Source: Tigriopus japonicus
Lineage: Eukaryota; Arthropoda; Copepoda; Harpacticoida; Harpacticidae
Reading direction: 5' to 3'
Assembly: GCA_010645155.1 (NCBI GenBank)
Contig: CM021319.1
Location: 5,272,057-5,336,056, forward strand
DNA: 64,000 bases
The notes beneath the pieces were generated by a model. The model had not been told where the DNA came from and searched no databases. It was given only the letters and a program-made list of their open reading frames with translations. Every line of letters starts with the position of its first letter. Position 1 is the first letter of the stretch. The translations under genes and the position numbers were made by a program. Below, in pieces: positions 36,801 through 48,622 of this stretch.

Positions 36801-39800
36801 TTGAAAACAGCATAGAAAATCCCGTTTATCGCGTTTTCAGACTTAGAAAACCCCGTCGCAAAGGCCAATAAGAAAGCTCTATGTTTGAAAACAGCATAGA
36901 AAATCCCGTTTATCCCGTTTTCAGAGTTATAAAAATCCCGTCGCATAGGCCAATAAGAAAGCTCTATGTTTGAAAACAGTATAGAAAATCCCGTTTATCC
37001 CGTTTTCGGAGTTAGAAAATCCCGTCCTGGGATCTCTGGGACATCCTGTCACCAAATCTTGGCAACATCGTTAAAAGAATGTTTTAAACCAGTTTTCTGT
37101 CTTTTAGGATTTGATAGATGGAGCTCTAACAATAAAAAATACATTGAAGCCTAAGGGGTGGGCTTTAACTCTGTTTTTCAAATTGCATTTTCATGAAATG
37201 TGTAGCCTATTGATCACCAATGCTCTTGTGAGTTTGCTTTTACGTGAATTTCTAATTTTGCAATTACCGAAAAAGATTTGAATTTTCAAATATGCAACAA
37301 CTTAAAGATTTTACTACCAACCTAAATAGCCCTATCTTTTGTTGTATTCATTTGATCTTTTTTGTTATTAAATAGACGGTTAATATTAATAAAAGGATCT
37401 AGGAGTCATGAAGTGAAGAGTTGGGGTTTTATAGTGCCCATAAGGTTTTCATGTTGCGCAGGGTGACAAAAAATTGCGTCCCAAGCTTTTCTGAGGTTCT
37501 TATCAATTGCTACATTTTGTTTTTACCATGACTAAATGCAAACATTGACATCAAATATGAGAGAATAAAAACAATGACACCAAACAAGAGAGAATAAAAA
37601 CAATGACATCAAACAGAGAGAATAAAAACAAAAAAGTGGTTTGTATAGTCAAAGCTCTGCTAAAAACCAATGGTAAAAAACATGACACAAGGAGTTAGTT
37701 CAGATTATCGAATTTGTTGAAAAGGCAAAAAGTCTCGTAGGTAAGGTCTTAGGAATAATCTGAATATTGAAAACATGGACTTTTTATTAAGCCGTCTGAA
37801 TAAATCCAGATGAATTTAATAACATTGATGAATTTTAAAACTAGTGTTTCTGGCTCGAAAGCTCGTGCAGAAGCTCGAGCGAACGGTTCGGCCTTTCAAT
37901 GTTGCTCAATCCACGAGTTTGAAGCTTGGGCTCGCGAGCATCGAGCCTTCACGGAATTCAAGTTCAGACACGCACGGAAACCACATTACTTAGAGGGCTA
38001 AATCCCGCTAGTTCAGTGATGTTCCCTCCTTGTCTATGAGCGTCAGGAAGCTTACAAGCTTATAAATTTCAATGCATGGTGCAATGGCCCGTGAACTAAA
38101 GAAAAAAAGAATCGGCGCAAATTCCAATTTCAGGCGATTTTTTTAGCACCCCTGCTTTTTTTGGCTTCAAAAAGTAGTTAAAATCAAACAAGGAATATAG
38201 AAGCTTCGACAACGTCATCATGGCGGAAGTGTGGAGCTACTTCTCCAAGTTTGGGCCCGACAAGGCTCAGTGCAAGAAGTGCCTCACCGCGATCTAGCCA
38301 TAAGATCTAGCTCGTTCGGACGTTCGTGCAATTTTTTTTCCAAGCTCGAAGGCTCGAACTTGCTGATGCACGAGCTTTCGTTAAACACTATTTAAAACTA
38401 TCTCAGCTCAAAATAAAGTGATAAAACCGTTATATTTCAGGTTTCATGATGGTTATTTTGGGTTCAAGTTATTCTTTAGGATAAATGCTTTTTGGACCTA
38501 GCTCAAGACAAATTCTGAAATGAACATATTCGTATTTTTTGCTTCATTGGATTGGGACTATTGTTAGAATTCAATCTGGTTTTCAATCTGCTCAATCATT
38601 TTTGCGAGCACTACTTCGTTCGAACTGCCAATTCACATAAAGCTGCATTTATCACTTCTATGAAAAATGCGATCGGTTAGGAAGAGTATCCAACAAGTGC
38701 CCCTTTTTTTGACGACTGCAGACCAGGGGTGTCGTAAAGATTAAGCTAGGATTTTTCCAATTTTCCCACTGTGATTACAAAAGACCAACAAGATTGATGG
38801 GAGACAAGATTGAGTAGATTGAAATCAGATTGAATCCCATTAGTGATTGGGACTAGAGTCTCTAATTGGAACCTGCACAAAGGTTGCTGAAGTGAGTAGG
38901 TTCACTACTTCACATCTTCACATCATGTTATAAAATCTAGTTTGCTCTTTAAAATATCATTGAACTATCATCAAAATTTGAATCTATGGAAACCAGGGAT
39001 AAAAAGGCAATTGCATTTCGTCCTTTGGGCACTTCTCAAATCATGGACACATCAACTTTTACCAAAAAAGAGCCTTAGGGAATCAATTCATTATGATGCT
39101 TTCCTATAGCGTGACAAAAAAATGTGCATAGTATAAAAATAGTTTGTAATGACAGATAAACATATCTCATTTTGTAAACCTTCTTTGTTTGCAATTAGTA
39201 AGGCAAAAATATGTGATTTTGTTATGATTGCCAACAGGCAAAAATTTATGTTTCACCCTGTATGTATTTCGACAATTTGAACAGATCAATTCATAAATGA
39301 TCTCTTATTCTGCAAAACCTTTACATACATATTACACTTACTACACTTGCCNNNNNNNNNNNNNNNNNNNNNNNNNNNNNNNNNNNNNNNNNNNNNNNNN
39401 NNNNNNNNNNNNNNNNNNNNNNNNNNNNNNNNNNNNNNNNNNNNNNNNNNNNNNNNNNNNNNNNNNNNNNNNNNNNNNNNNNNNNNNNNNNNNNNNNNNN
39501 NNNNNNNNNNNNNNNNNNNNNNNNNNNNNNNNNNNNNNNNNNNNNNNNNNNNNNNNNNNNNNNNNNNNNNNNNNNNNNNNNNNNNNNNNNNNNNNNNNNN
39601 NNNNNNNNNNNNNNNNNNNNNNNNNNNNNNNNNNNNNNNNNNNNNNNNNNNNNNNNNNNNNNNNNNNNNNNNNNNNNNNNNNNNNNNNNNNNNNNNNNNN
39701 NNNNNNNNNNNNNNNNNNNNNNNNNNNNNNNNNNNNNNNNNNNNNNNNNNNNNNNNNNNNNNNNNNNNNNNNNNNNNNNNNNNNNNNNNNNNNNNNNNNN

Positions 39801-42800
39801 NNNNNNNNNNNNNNNNNNNNNNNNNNNNNNNNNNNNNNNNNNNNNNNNNNNNNNNNNNAAATAGTTTGTAATGACAGATAAACATATCTCATTTTGTAAA
39901 CCTTCTTCGTTTGTAATTAGTAAGGCAAAAATATGTGATTTTGTTATGATTGTCAACAGGAAAAAATTATGTTTCACCCTGTATGTATTTCGACAATTCG
40001 AACAGATCAATTCATAAATGATCTCTTATTCTGCAAAACCTTTACATTCATATTACACTTACTACACTTGCCCACTCAGATGCTAGAAGTTCTCCAAAAC
40101 AATTCTTTAAATTGTTTTTCAAATTTCGGGGTAAGCATTTTCAAATCGACCGAAAGTGGATTGCCGTTGGCATAACTTTTTAGGTGACCTTTTTAAGTTT
40201 TTAAATTCCTCAAAAGTGTATTTGAATGAGCGCATTATTTTTATCCGCACTCGTCGAAACAACCCTGTTTTACCAGATTCCGTCCAATTAATACGCCAGT
40301 AAGAAAATTCCGTTCGTGACAAGAAGCGTTTCAAGCTGTTAAATTGGTCAGAACCCAAGAGATAATCCCTGAACAAACAACAATCTGGGCTCCGGTAGTT
40401 CGTTCATCCAATTAAAAAGAACTAGAATTCGTCTTGTTCGACTTTTGTGGCTTGTCGGCAATCCCCCGTGGATTATCTTCATCATCCTCGATGTCGTCAT
40501 CGCTGATTGTCTCTATTGCATCACAACGACTAAAGGTCATTGCGATCAGTGAGGATCGATATCCAGGATTATTTGTCTTTACTTTTTCTCCAGCCCCAAG
40601 CTCAAAGCGCATAAGCTCATCATGGCCATGGCAGGCTAAAACGAGGTCTGAGATGATCATCGTGATCATGATCATCTCTTCTCCCAAGCTTTCAAAAATC
40701 TCAAAACAAGCGGTCCGCATGTGTACGTACCTAAAACGAGTACCGTGTTCGTTCATAACTCTTCTTCAATTTCTTTCTTTCGTTCCTTCGTTTCGAGGTA
40801 AGATTGCTTGATGTGCTCATATATGAGATGCGAATTGATCAATGATACGAGAGCTCAAATTTCTGTTTCGGACCTTGTCAATGGGCACGAGTTCAGTTTG
40901 AAATGCTGCCCATTCTCCTTAAGACTCTTCAGCGCTTCAAGCGCAATCATCAATTACAACAGCTTTTGAGAACGGCACGGCAAAAAAAGATGGAAATTGT
41001 CGGCTTACCTTTTGGAATGCGTATGGTTGTCCCGAGATCAGATTTGTTCAATTTCTGAAGCGCCACCCGTTGCAAGGCCGCCCTTTCGAAATCGTGAAGA
41101 AGCAAGAGGTTGGTGGGTTCCAAGGTGACCTCTCGATTGGTCACATGATGCCACCGACAATTGGACTGCAAATGAGATTTCAAAACCCCCAATCATTACT
41201 TGATACGGAATTTAATTGAACCTGACTAGAGAGAGAGACTACATTTTTCCCATCGCTCAAAATTCCGCTTTGCCAATTTGAGTCTTCAAATCGAATGGAA
41301 CAGTTCTGTGACTGTTCCAATTGAGGGCTGTCCCACTGAAGTGGGCGCCAGGAAAGTGGAACGTGGAACTACTCTGCGTTCCCCATGTCGCATATTTTCA
41401 TCTCTAGGGAGTCTCAGATCAATCGTCAGCAAAAAATGAGACTCTCAACGGTGGAACTCAATGGCGGTAAGGCCCATAGTTTGTCTAGAGCGAAATATTT
41501 GATGGCCTTGTGCTCAGTCTAAAGAGAGGGAAACACATGTGGCGAAAATGTTTCTCCAATGATAAAGAAGGTATGCTTTTCTACGAAGCCTGTTTTTTCG
41601 TCTCTCATTTCACAAGTATGTCAGAGTCCGAAAAAATCGTGGACTTGTGAAAAAGGAAAAGACGAAGGCGAAGCGCTTTCTCAGCGGTTAATATTCACTG
41701 ACGTAGAGATTTCAATGTTGAACAAACAAGAATGTCCTAAATTCGTCCTTGACTCTTCTGCTTTATGTGTGTGTGAATCGCCACTTAGGACGTGCTACAC
41801 TCCCGCACATTTCGAATCCATTGGCAAAGAAGGAGCGGAAAAAACGTTGCCGAGGACCTTCCCAATCATCCCAAGTTTTGTGGGCATGAAGGAGGAAAAT
41901 GTCCATTCATAAGTTTTGCTTCGGAGTACCTTGGGTCATGTTGTAATGGATTGGGAATGATTTTTGCGAGGTCTTTTTTACTCCCGTCAGAGGTTTGCAG
42001 CTTAATTGGATGGAAAAGCTAGCTTGGCGACTTGACTCGTCTTGCTAGAGATTGAACATGCACAATGTTTAAAACTAATTTTGGCGGCAAGAAGAAATAT
42101 GTCGTCCATGAAGTTTTGGTCGACTTCCGTATATCTCATAAGACTTCCGTAAATTTCGTACTGAAGTGTGTGTACATCAATTAAACCGCTTTTATTTGTT
42201 GTAAACAAGCCAAAATGGCTTGCAGAAATGGACAAAGCTCTTTGATACACTAGCCAAAGAACTCGAAAACGTCAGATATCATGTGCTTGTTATCAATCTA
42301 CATGAAATTGGTAAACGCTTCTGTTATTTGGTGTTTAAGTTTAAGATACCAAAATGAACTCCTTCAAGCGTTCCAAGCTATGTGTTGACCCAACTTTTCT
42401 TTTTTGGGAGGTGAATGGTGTCAAAAATAACCTCCTAAAAGACAGGAATCACTATTGAAACATCTCTTGGAGGAGCATCTTTTCTCGCTTAGAATTGACT
42501 TCCATTTTCTAAGTTTCGATTTCTCAGTTGTTCAAAAATTAAGTTGCAGAACTGAAAAGTAAAGAAGCTTCTGGGCTCGCCAAGTCAAAAATTGACCTCC
42601 GGCTTGTAAAGGGGAAAAAACTGTACAACGATTTGATGAATGGGACCGCGTTTCCTTGAACTTGTGCAAATTTTGATAATTTTGCATCGGGGGAAAAAGT
42701 GAGATGAGACAGATGGTGGAGAGGCGCCGCTTTGGGATCGAAAATTTGCCTTCCCAATCCTACTACACACTTTGTGAAGCAGTTCGAAGCTCACTGCCCT

Positions 42801-45562
42801 TCTTTTTCCGTTTGGCCTGACCAACTTTCCCAGAATTGACCTGACACTGTTCCACTTGCTTGAGCATTTGTAATTAAAGATGGGATCGGGAGTTTTACCT
42901 GAGGGGTCCAAGATGGACTCTTTGTAATACTAGGTCGGCTTTGGCTTTTCGAGCGGGGTTTCCAAAGCTTTTTGGACAGGATTTTGGCTGAGCCACTGGC
43001 ACTGGTCCCGACCCCGCCCAGGCCGGCCCCAGATAATCCCATGTTACCCAAGCCGGCAAATGGCTTGGATGATATCACAGATGCGAGGAATGAGGAACTT
43101 TTGGACAAGTTCGAGTTACTTCTGGAGACACTGGGCGTAGAGGATGGCGTGCCAGCAAGGCCCAAGCCACCGCTAACACTATTTCCACCGCTGCCACCAG
43201 CCCCTCCAATTGAGGAGGACGCCAGTGACGGCATTGAGGACCTGAGATTTTGAAGGGCACTCACCGGGATAAAGATCCCGGTATGTTGCAAGTCATCGGG
43301 ATGTGACTGTGAGTCCACACTTTGGTTTCGACTCCGGCCGCCAAAGCTGCCCTGCTGTTGGTGGGATTGTTGGGAATGTTGCGAAGAAGGTCGGGACACT
43401 CGAGTCCTAGCAGTGATCACTTTTTTACTTCCCCGGCTTCTTATCACAGCGGTGCCACTTTTACTACGGCTACTGAATGACCTGGATATGGCACTGTCCA
43501 TGCCAGCTGGCACTGTGGGCTGAATGCCTCGTTGAGACTTGTACCAGCTCTCTAAATAATTGTAGTAATCTTCGGGCACGTTGCCACTCTCCAAGGATGA
43601 CAAGTCCCCGCTATATAGATGGGAAAAGAAATCCTTTTCGCCGTCCGTTCCTGGTAGCAATGGTTCTTCAGGAACAGGGAGTGAGAGCCTCCGAGATGGA
43701 GACCCAAGAGAGTCTGAGAAATCACTCATGGCGTGTGACAATTTCCGTTGGGCATCCGGCGTTGGATCGACAGGCGTCTTGATCCGTTTTAAGAGGTATA
43801 CCATGGGATCTCCAGCTTGGGTTTCGCAATGCTTCATGCCCTCAATGTGGTCTTCTTTATATAAATACTTGGCCTTGATGTTTCTCAACGTGGGATCATA
43901 ATTCATGGACCGGAAGCGGTTGGCCTTTTTGTGGTCATTTGATTTAGAATTGCGACGAACCATCTTGAGGTACCGCATTACGGAATCCCCCATCATATTG
44001 GCCTCTTCCTCGTCCAACTCTCTTTGGGCTTTTTCCTCCGCTTCTCGTGCCAATCGCTCTTCCTCTTCCTTTTGCCTGCGTTCCTCTTCAACCAGACGAT
44101 AATACTCTTCAGGCAATGGTTCGGTTTGCATTGCCACATTTACCATTCGTGGCTTCCGTTCTCCACGGAAAGAAGACCGGCCAACAGAGTCAGCCCCTGA
44201 TCCAATCCCGGATTCATTTTGAGGATGTTCAAAATCTTCTTCCAGGAACATATCGGTCTCTCCATAGATATCAGCCAGTCTCTGTTCGAGAATGAGGTCG
44301 TCGGGACTGGATGGACTGAGCACACCGGAATCATTGGCCGAAGAGTCTCTTCTCCGATTACTGTAGTTGGCCAAATACCATTCCCGATCATCGTCTGTAG
44401 CGTAAGAGGGTGGTAATTCTTGAAGAGTCAAACCGGAAGGTAGTTGCAAAAGAGAATCAGAAGTTGGTGGTGTGTAAGTAGGACCATCTCCTATGGGAAG
44501 AAATCGTTTGCCCACTTGTGTGAAACCATCTGGAGCCTTTTCCCCGGCTGGTAACATAATTCTCAATTTGGAATCTCGAGGATGCTTTTGAGCGGGTTGT
44601 TGATCCTGCGTTTTGTTCAACTCGCCAGTGCTGGAACCAAGTCCAGCACTTGCCAGAGATCTCGACGAGTTATTTGAATGGTTTGAGTGGTGCCCATGGC
44701 TCGAATGGTCTTGCGATGGAGCAAATGGAGGTAAATCGGTTCCAGACATCCCCGTGCCATAAGGAGACGGAAAGAAGCCGCCTTTGCTCTTATGAGCTTT
44801 TCCCATGCCCCCTCCATCAGTATTATGTCCACTTCCTGCGAAATGGCCTCCAGAGTTTGAGTTATTGGATCCATAGGTAGATGCATTGGAAGTCACCATT
44901 TTAGACCCCGAGGAACGTCTTCTGGTGGCCGATCCAGCGCGTCTGGCACCTTTTGTTCGATGAAAGTGAGTACCAGTTGGGATGTTGGTTGGGGAAAACG
45001 TGGGTTGGTTATTGAGGGGGGCTCCCGGTCCCAATGGTACGAACGGCCTGTTGTTCGAACCAGGGTCGGTGAGATTTGCAGAGGAAGTAGGTATAATAGC
45101 CTTGTAGATCTCATCTTCCTCTTCTTCTCGTAACAATTGAAGCCTGATCACTTCATCCTCTTCTTGTTGAGCCAAAAGTTTGGCTCCACTAATGATACGA
45201 TTTTTGGCCAATAAAATTCTAACGTCCTCCAATGGGCCCTCCCAGATCACAAACTCTTGCAATTGATCACAGATCCTTTGATAATGGTCATCCAGCTCTT
45301 TCATCTCCTCCAAGGAGTAAGCCTTCAAATCCCGACCTTTCCTCAAAGCCTCCGGGATCAAAAGTTTTCCGGCATCCGCCATGTACCGCCATGTTTTTCT
45401 GGTCACGAGCCATCGTTCTTTCTTCTTGGATTTCTGGTTTGGGTTGGTTTGAGTGGCAGTTGTAGAAGTCGTTGTGGTCTTAAGGGTTGGAGTGGTTGCA
45501 CTGGAACTGGTGATATCCGAGACGGACTTTGGTTGGGAACCTATGAAGAGCCAAGTGGCCAT
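24895..45562 (-). CDS. ARHGAP6: Large ARHGAP6-type Rho GTPase-activating protein
   Basis: Exons on the minus strand, in order: 45562-42899 (888 codons), 41165-41009, 31591-31514, 30401-30151, 30082-29816, 28358-28208, 28150-28007, 27941-27608, 26957-26913, 26672-26586, [gap], and a last exon from within the gap to 24895. Every join outside the gap is in phase. At least 1529 aa are visible. The RhoGAP domain is at about 1105-1320, with LRTVGIFRVSSSKKRVRQ (arginine finger about Arg1129), VHDVATLLKEFFRDLPDAI and TSNLATLFAPNLLHTF. Upstream, ERAALQRVALQKL, IPKE..DSKQKKRG and AVFGVPLNQC match the ARHGAP6/ARHGAP36 pre-GAP region in order. The family promotes GTP hydrolysis on Rho GTPases and acts on actin. 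The N-terminal exon is low-complexity (Ser, Gly, His rich) with KERWLVTRKTWRYMADAG at 48-65 and a Glu/Arg-rich coiled coil near 485-520; I do not recognise it from vertebrate ARHGAP6. The donor of exon 4 (CGG/GTATTT) is weak. Confidence 0.88.
25306..25842. other. Assembly gap (537 N) in the ARHGAP6-like gene
   Basis: The gap removes the 5' part of the last coding exon and its acceptor, and may hide one more exon. The flanks are not duplicated, unlike the other two gaps. The preceding known exon ends in phase 2 at 26586. Confidence 0.99.
35546..36101. mobile_element. hAT-type MITE in ARHGAP6 intron
   Basis: A 556-bp element with perfect 10-bp termini TAGGGCCTGG and CCAGGCCCTA and an exact 8-bp target duplication TTAATCAC (35538-35545, 36102-36109). 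The interior is AT-rich with AAATATTT words. No transposase. Confidence 0.92.
36583..37025 (+). repeat. Tandem array of an 84-86 bp unit, about five copies
   Basis: The unit begins near GAGTTAGAAAACCCCGTCGC and contains AAGAAAGCTCTATTTTTGAA and CATAGAAAATCCCGTTTATC. Starts are near 36588, 36671, 36757, 36840 and 36924, with a partial sixth copy near 37008 that diverges after CCCGTC. Units with TTATAAAAATCCC alternate irregularly with TTAGAAAACCCC. Because several units are 84 bp, the minus strand stays open for 90 codons, but this is very probably a by-product of the period. Confidence 0.93.
37555..37630 (+). repeat. Short tandem repeat, about 28-bp unit, three copies
   Basis: The phrase GAGAGAATAAAAACAATGAC followed by a variable CACCAAACAA or ATCAAACA repeats three times, the last one ending early in AAAAAGTGG. 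Confidence 0.85.
37842..38390. mobile_element. Deleted hAT element retaining a BED zinc-finger start
   Basis: A 549-bp element with termini TAGTGTTT and AAACACTA and an exact 8-bp duplication TTTAAAAC (37834-37841, 38391-38398). Subterminal CGAAAGCTCGTGCA is repeated in inverted orientation at both ends, with further GCTCGA words on each side. Inside, 38220-38297 encodes the beginning of a hAT-style BED zinc finger. The rest of the transposase is gone, so this looks like an internal-deletion derivative. Confidence 0.92.
38220..38297 (+). pseudogene. Remnant of a hAT transposase BED zinc finger
   Basis: A 25-codon open frame reads MAEVWSYFSKFG...QCKKCLTAI then stop. The pattern V-W-x-Y-F followed by C-x-x-C is the first half of the BED finger that starts many hAT transposases; the His/Cys second half is missing. 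It confirms the superfamily inferred from the 8-bp duplication. Confidence 0.75.
39137..39351 (+). repeat. Left copy of a 215-bp duplication flanking an N gap
   Basis: Recurs at 39859-40072 with scattered single-base differences (for example CTTTGTTTGCAATTAG against CTTCGTTTGTAATTAG). Ends immediately at the N run. Confidence 0.92.
39352..39858. other. Assembly gap (507 N)
   Basis: A run of N inside the large ARHGAP6 intron, flanked on both sides by the same 215-bp sequence. Confidence 0.99.
39859..40072 (+). repeat. Right copy of the gap-flanking duplication
   Basis: About 97% identical by eye to 39137-39351 and then continues into unique sequence after TACACTTGCC. Confidence 0.92.
41166..42898 (-). 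other. First intron of the ARHGAP6-like gene
   Basis: Runs from the GTAAAA donor after the 888-codon exon (42898) to the CATTTGCAG acceptor at 41166. If not spliced, translation would continue 35 codons to a stop at 42791, giving a 923-aa protein without a GAP domain. No other gene is seen inside. Confidence 0.75.
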
Positions 45563-48500
45563 GGCTCTGGCCTCTCAGGGCCCTTCTCTGGGTGTGGGGA
45601 TAAAAAATGGTCCTTATTCGGTCATTGGCAGCAGGAACAGGAAGTAGGTAGTCATTTGAGAATCTCGTCTCTGTTCGTCTTGGAACCCCATTATCACGCA
45701 AGCACCACTGTCAGAGAAGAATAACACAGCTCTTTCTTCTTGTCCGCCTTGGAAGGAATGCTGAAATACGACTTTATTCCTCTGTTTTTAACTCAATCAT
45801 GGGCCCTGTAATTGAAAGCCATTCCACCAAGTTATCACTGACAAAGGGTGGCCAATTTATCTTGAGCAAGAGGATGTCTGTGCCACTCTTGAAAGTTCTC
45901 TTCTGTCTTGATTTCCAGTTCCCGTTCTTTCAACGAGATCTTCTAGTACTACTACATCAACTTTTACAAAAACAACTAGTACTACCACGTCCACTATTGC
46001 TACAACTACTTCTCGTGTCCAAGTCGTTCCCAGCTGTTATTGCGTTCCACCTTGTTTCGTCTTCTGTTCCAAGGTTTACCCCAAGTGGTAAGACGAAGTC
46101 CTCCTCCATCTGGAAATCATCAGTTATCGCCGCCAAGAAACGTAGAAGCACTCAACAAGTTCAGGAAAGAAATCGACGTTGTGGCCAGATCAACTCGACT
46201 CCACACTGAAGTAGTAGTTGCCCGATGGAATCTGGGTGGTGTTCTTAGGGGTTAATCAATTAATGACTCTCGTCCGTAATCACACCTCCAAACCTTCAAC
46301 ACCACCACCATCACTACTTCACTGTTGTGTCGAACCCACTCATCCAGTATTGTAACGGGCTCACTAATTTGGTTCCATTTCAGTCATCTGGCTCACTATC
46401 ACTCACTCGGAGTAACCTTCGTAGTAAGGGAAATTTTAACTTCTCAATGATTGAACGGCACGCCAAGAGACTCCGTAAACCTCCTCTTGGCCGTCGATAT
46501 TTCAGAACTGTTTTGTCCCTGCACTGGTAACACTCCTGTCCCACTAAAGATTGTAGTAGGCCGAGGAGCAAAACTACTACTACTACGACAACAACTACTA
46601 CTTCTACTATCAACTACATAGAAGTAGGAGTAGTAAGCAAAATTGCAGAATGCCATGTAGAAAAACTGTGGCCCCTACATCCCGCATTGTTATGAGCAGT
46701 AAGCAGTCTCTTCACCGATCCCGTCGTCATCCTCGTCCCCATCCTCTGTTCGTTCGTGCTCATCCCAATGTTGAACGAGTCGAGGGAAAGTTGAATTCAA
46801 CTAGGAACAAAACTAGACGGAGAACTTGACTGCGTGAGGAAGCAAATGGACTGTCCCAAAGCGATACATGTGACTCTTCTCCTGCATACTTCAAGCTCGG
46901 TGGGAACAATATGTTTTGGTCCCTATTCAAGTCAATTCAATCGATTCTGCCTTGTTGGCGTTGAAATCACAGGACCATGAAAATTGCCATAATTGTCCAT
47001 TTGGTGGTCCAAGAACCAGTTTTTATGGATACTGAGGAATTGATTCTCCAATACCATTTTTTTCAAAGTTATTGCTATCTACTTTAAGCATACTTTAGCA
47101 TGGCTATCCCAAAGTGAAATTTGAAAAACTTGGACCCTATCATGGATAACTTACTTGTATCTTAAAAATCTATTGCAATCTAGTAGGTTCGGATCAAATA
47201 GGCTCTAGTTTTTTTCTGTTCCATAAGTATGTTTGGGTAGACTGAACTACTGTGGATGAGTATCCTTGGAACAATTAATCAGAGAATAGGCAAAGCGACA
47301 GAGATGACGAGCGAAAGACCGAGTTCATAGTCCTCATCCAGGATGAGAGAATGTAAGTAGTAACGCAGGATAGAGGAAGGCAGTCGTCACCAGAAGAAAG
47401 AGCAGGAGGAACAGCTCCTTCAAGAAAGGAACAGCACAAGGCATGATCCCAAGCCAAGTCGGGACAAAATGATGCTTCGCAAGAAGATGTTGACACTCAG
47501 CCAAATTGACACAGACGTACATACATTTTTACTACTCCTACGATTGCTAGTACAACTTCTGCCCAAGATTCGTGGCCTCACTTTGGACTTTGCAAATGCT
47601 AAGCAAAGGAACACAACGAGGGGAAAGAAACTATGTGTGTATCATGAGAGAAAAGAGAGATCCACAAAGCGACTGCAGTGGTATGTAGTACAGTACTGCA
47701 TGTATACTATGTAGTAGACCCAGTGTCCCTGGCCAGGATAAGAGCATTGTGTTTTGTGTCTAGAGAAATGTCCGCGTTTTCGCATGTGATTTTGACTTCA
47801 TTCACTTGATATCGCTTTAAATGCTTTGAATTAGTTTCTTGCCACGCAAAGCAAGAACTAGGGGGTTTCTAGAAAGCTTTGCCGTCTGATGAGTTGACGT
47901 TTCCTTTTGATCTCATCGGAGCATTTAGTATGAGGCCTACTTGCGTTGCTTTGACGAGATTACATACTGTTTCATCGTGGCACAAAATGCCGCTCACCGA
48001 GATTGAAATTAGCCTACCTCGTCATAAGTTCCAAAATTGTTCCACAAGGTGGCTCAATCTCCCCCTTTCAATTCGAAATTGTCAATCCAGGGTTCCTTGA
48101 TGGCAGAAATACGTGGAACTGAAAAAGTTATTGAAATCGTCATTTCTTCAGCGAGATATCAGGGGAACATAATGCTGGAGAGATAGACATTGTAATAGTA
48201 TTGGATTAACGTTGCAAATAAATTTCGACCCTGTCGAGATCGTCGCAAAAGAAGGCCTGGGAGCCTGGAGGCAAAATTCCAAGCTCATTGGGTTGGGACA
48301 TCATTGAAAAGCAAAACATTTCGTCCTCGCTTTTGGCGGCGAAGGAAACACATTTACTAGTACTGGACATCTCTTCATTGAAAGAAGTCAAAGAACAAAC
48401 AGGATTCCCGACTCATGTCTGCGAAGTCAACCACACAATACAACACTGAAAGTCGGCTTTAAGGGGTTTGAATAATTGCTCAAAGAGGGATTATTTTGAT

Positions 48501-48620
48501 GAGACAGCCAGGAATGTTCGATAAAAAAGTGATTTGGATTTAATCCTTTGTTCCTACGTCCGAATTTAACCATTTAGTAATAATAATTTATTGCAACAAT
48601 TAACGTCATTGGCCAATGTG
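45563..48620. other. Upstream region of ARHGAP6-like gene, no gene recognised
   Basis: The 5' UTR and promoter of the minus-strand gene should lie at the left end. Stretches at 45940-46020 and 46550-46640 are rich in CTA/ACT triplets and give open frames in several phases, which I attribute to composition. No family resemblance was found. Confidence 0.45.
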
Positions 48621-48622
48621 TA

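Larger units (their letters stand above)
31592..41008 (-). other. 9.4-kb repeat-filled intron of the ARHGAP6-like gene
   Basis: Lies between the IPK-encoding exon (41165-41009) and the 78-bp exon (31591-31514). It holds two hAT MITEs (35546-36101, 37842-38390), the 84-86 bp tandem array (36583-37025), a short 28-bp tandem repeat (37555-37630) and an N gap with duplicated flanks. Minus-strand open stretches at 32032-32344 and 34985-35483 look partly protein-like but match no family I can name. Confidence 0.75.

Noticed and set aside
36674..36946. 90-codon frame with a 28-residue repeat
   Set aside because: Follows automatically from the 84-bp tandem unit and is interrupted where units are 85-86 bp.
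36583..37025. CRISPR array
   Set aside because: The units are contiguous tandem repeats with no unique spacers, and the genome is eukaryotic. The same applies to 51102-51958.
43477..44416. Several + strand frames of 60-100 codons opposite the 888-codon exon
   Set aside because: Antisense shadows of a long high-complexity coding exon.
45940..46660. Upstream coding exon of the ARHGAP6-like gene
   Set aside because: Open frames come from CTA/ACT triplet runs in several phases; no splice-compatible conserved segment was found.
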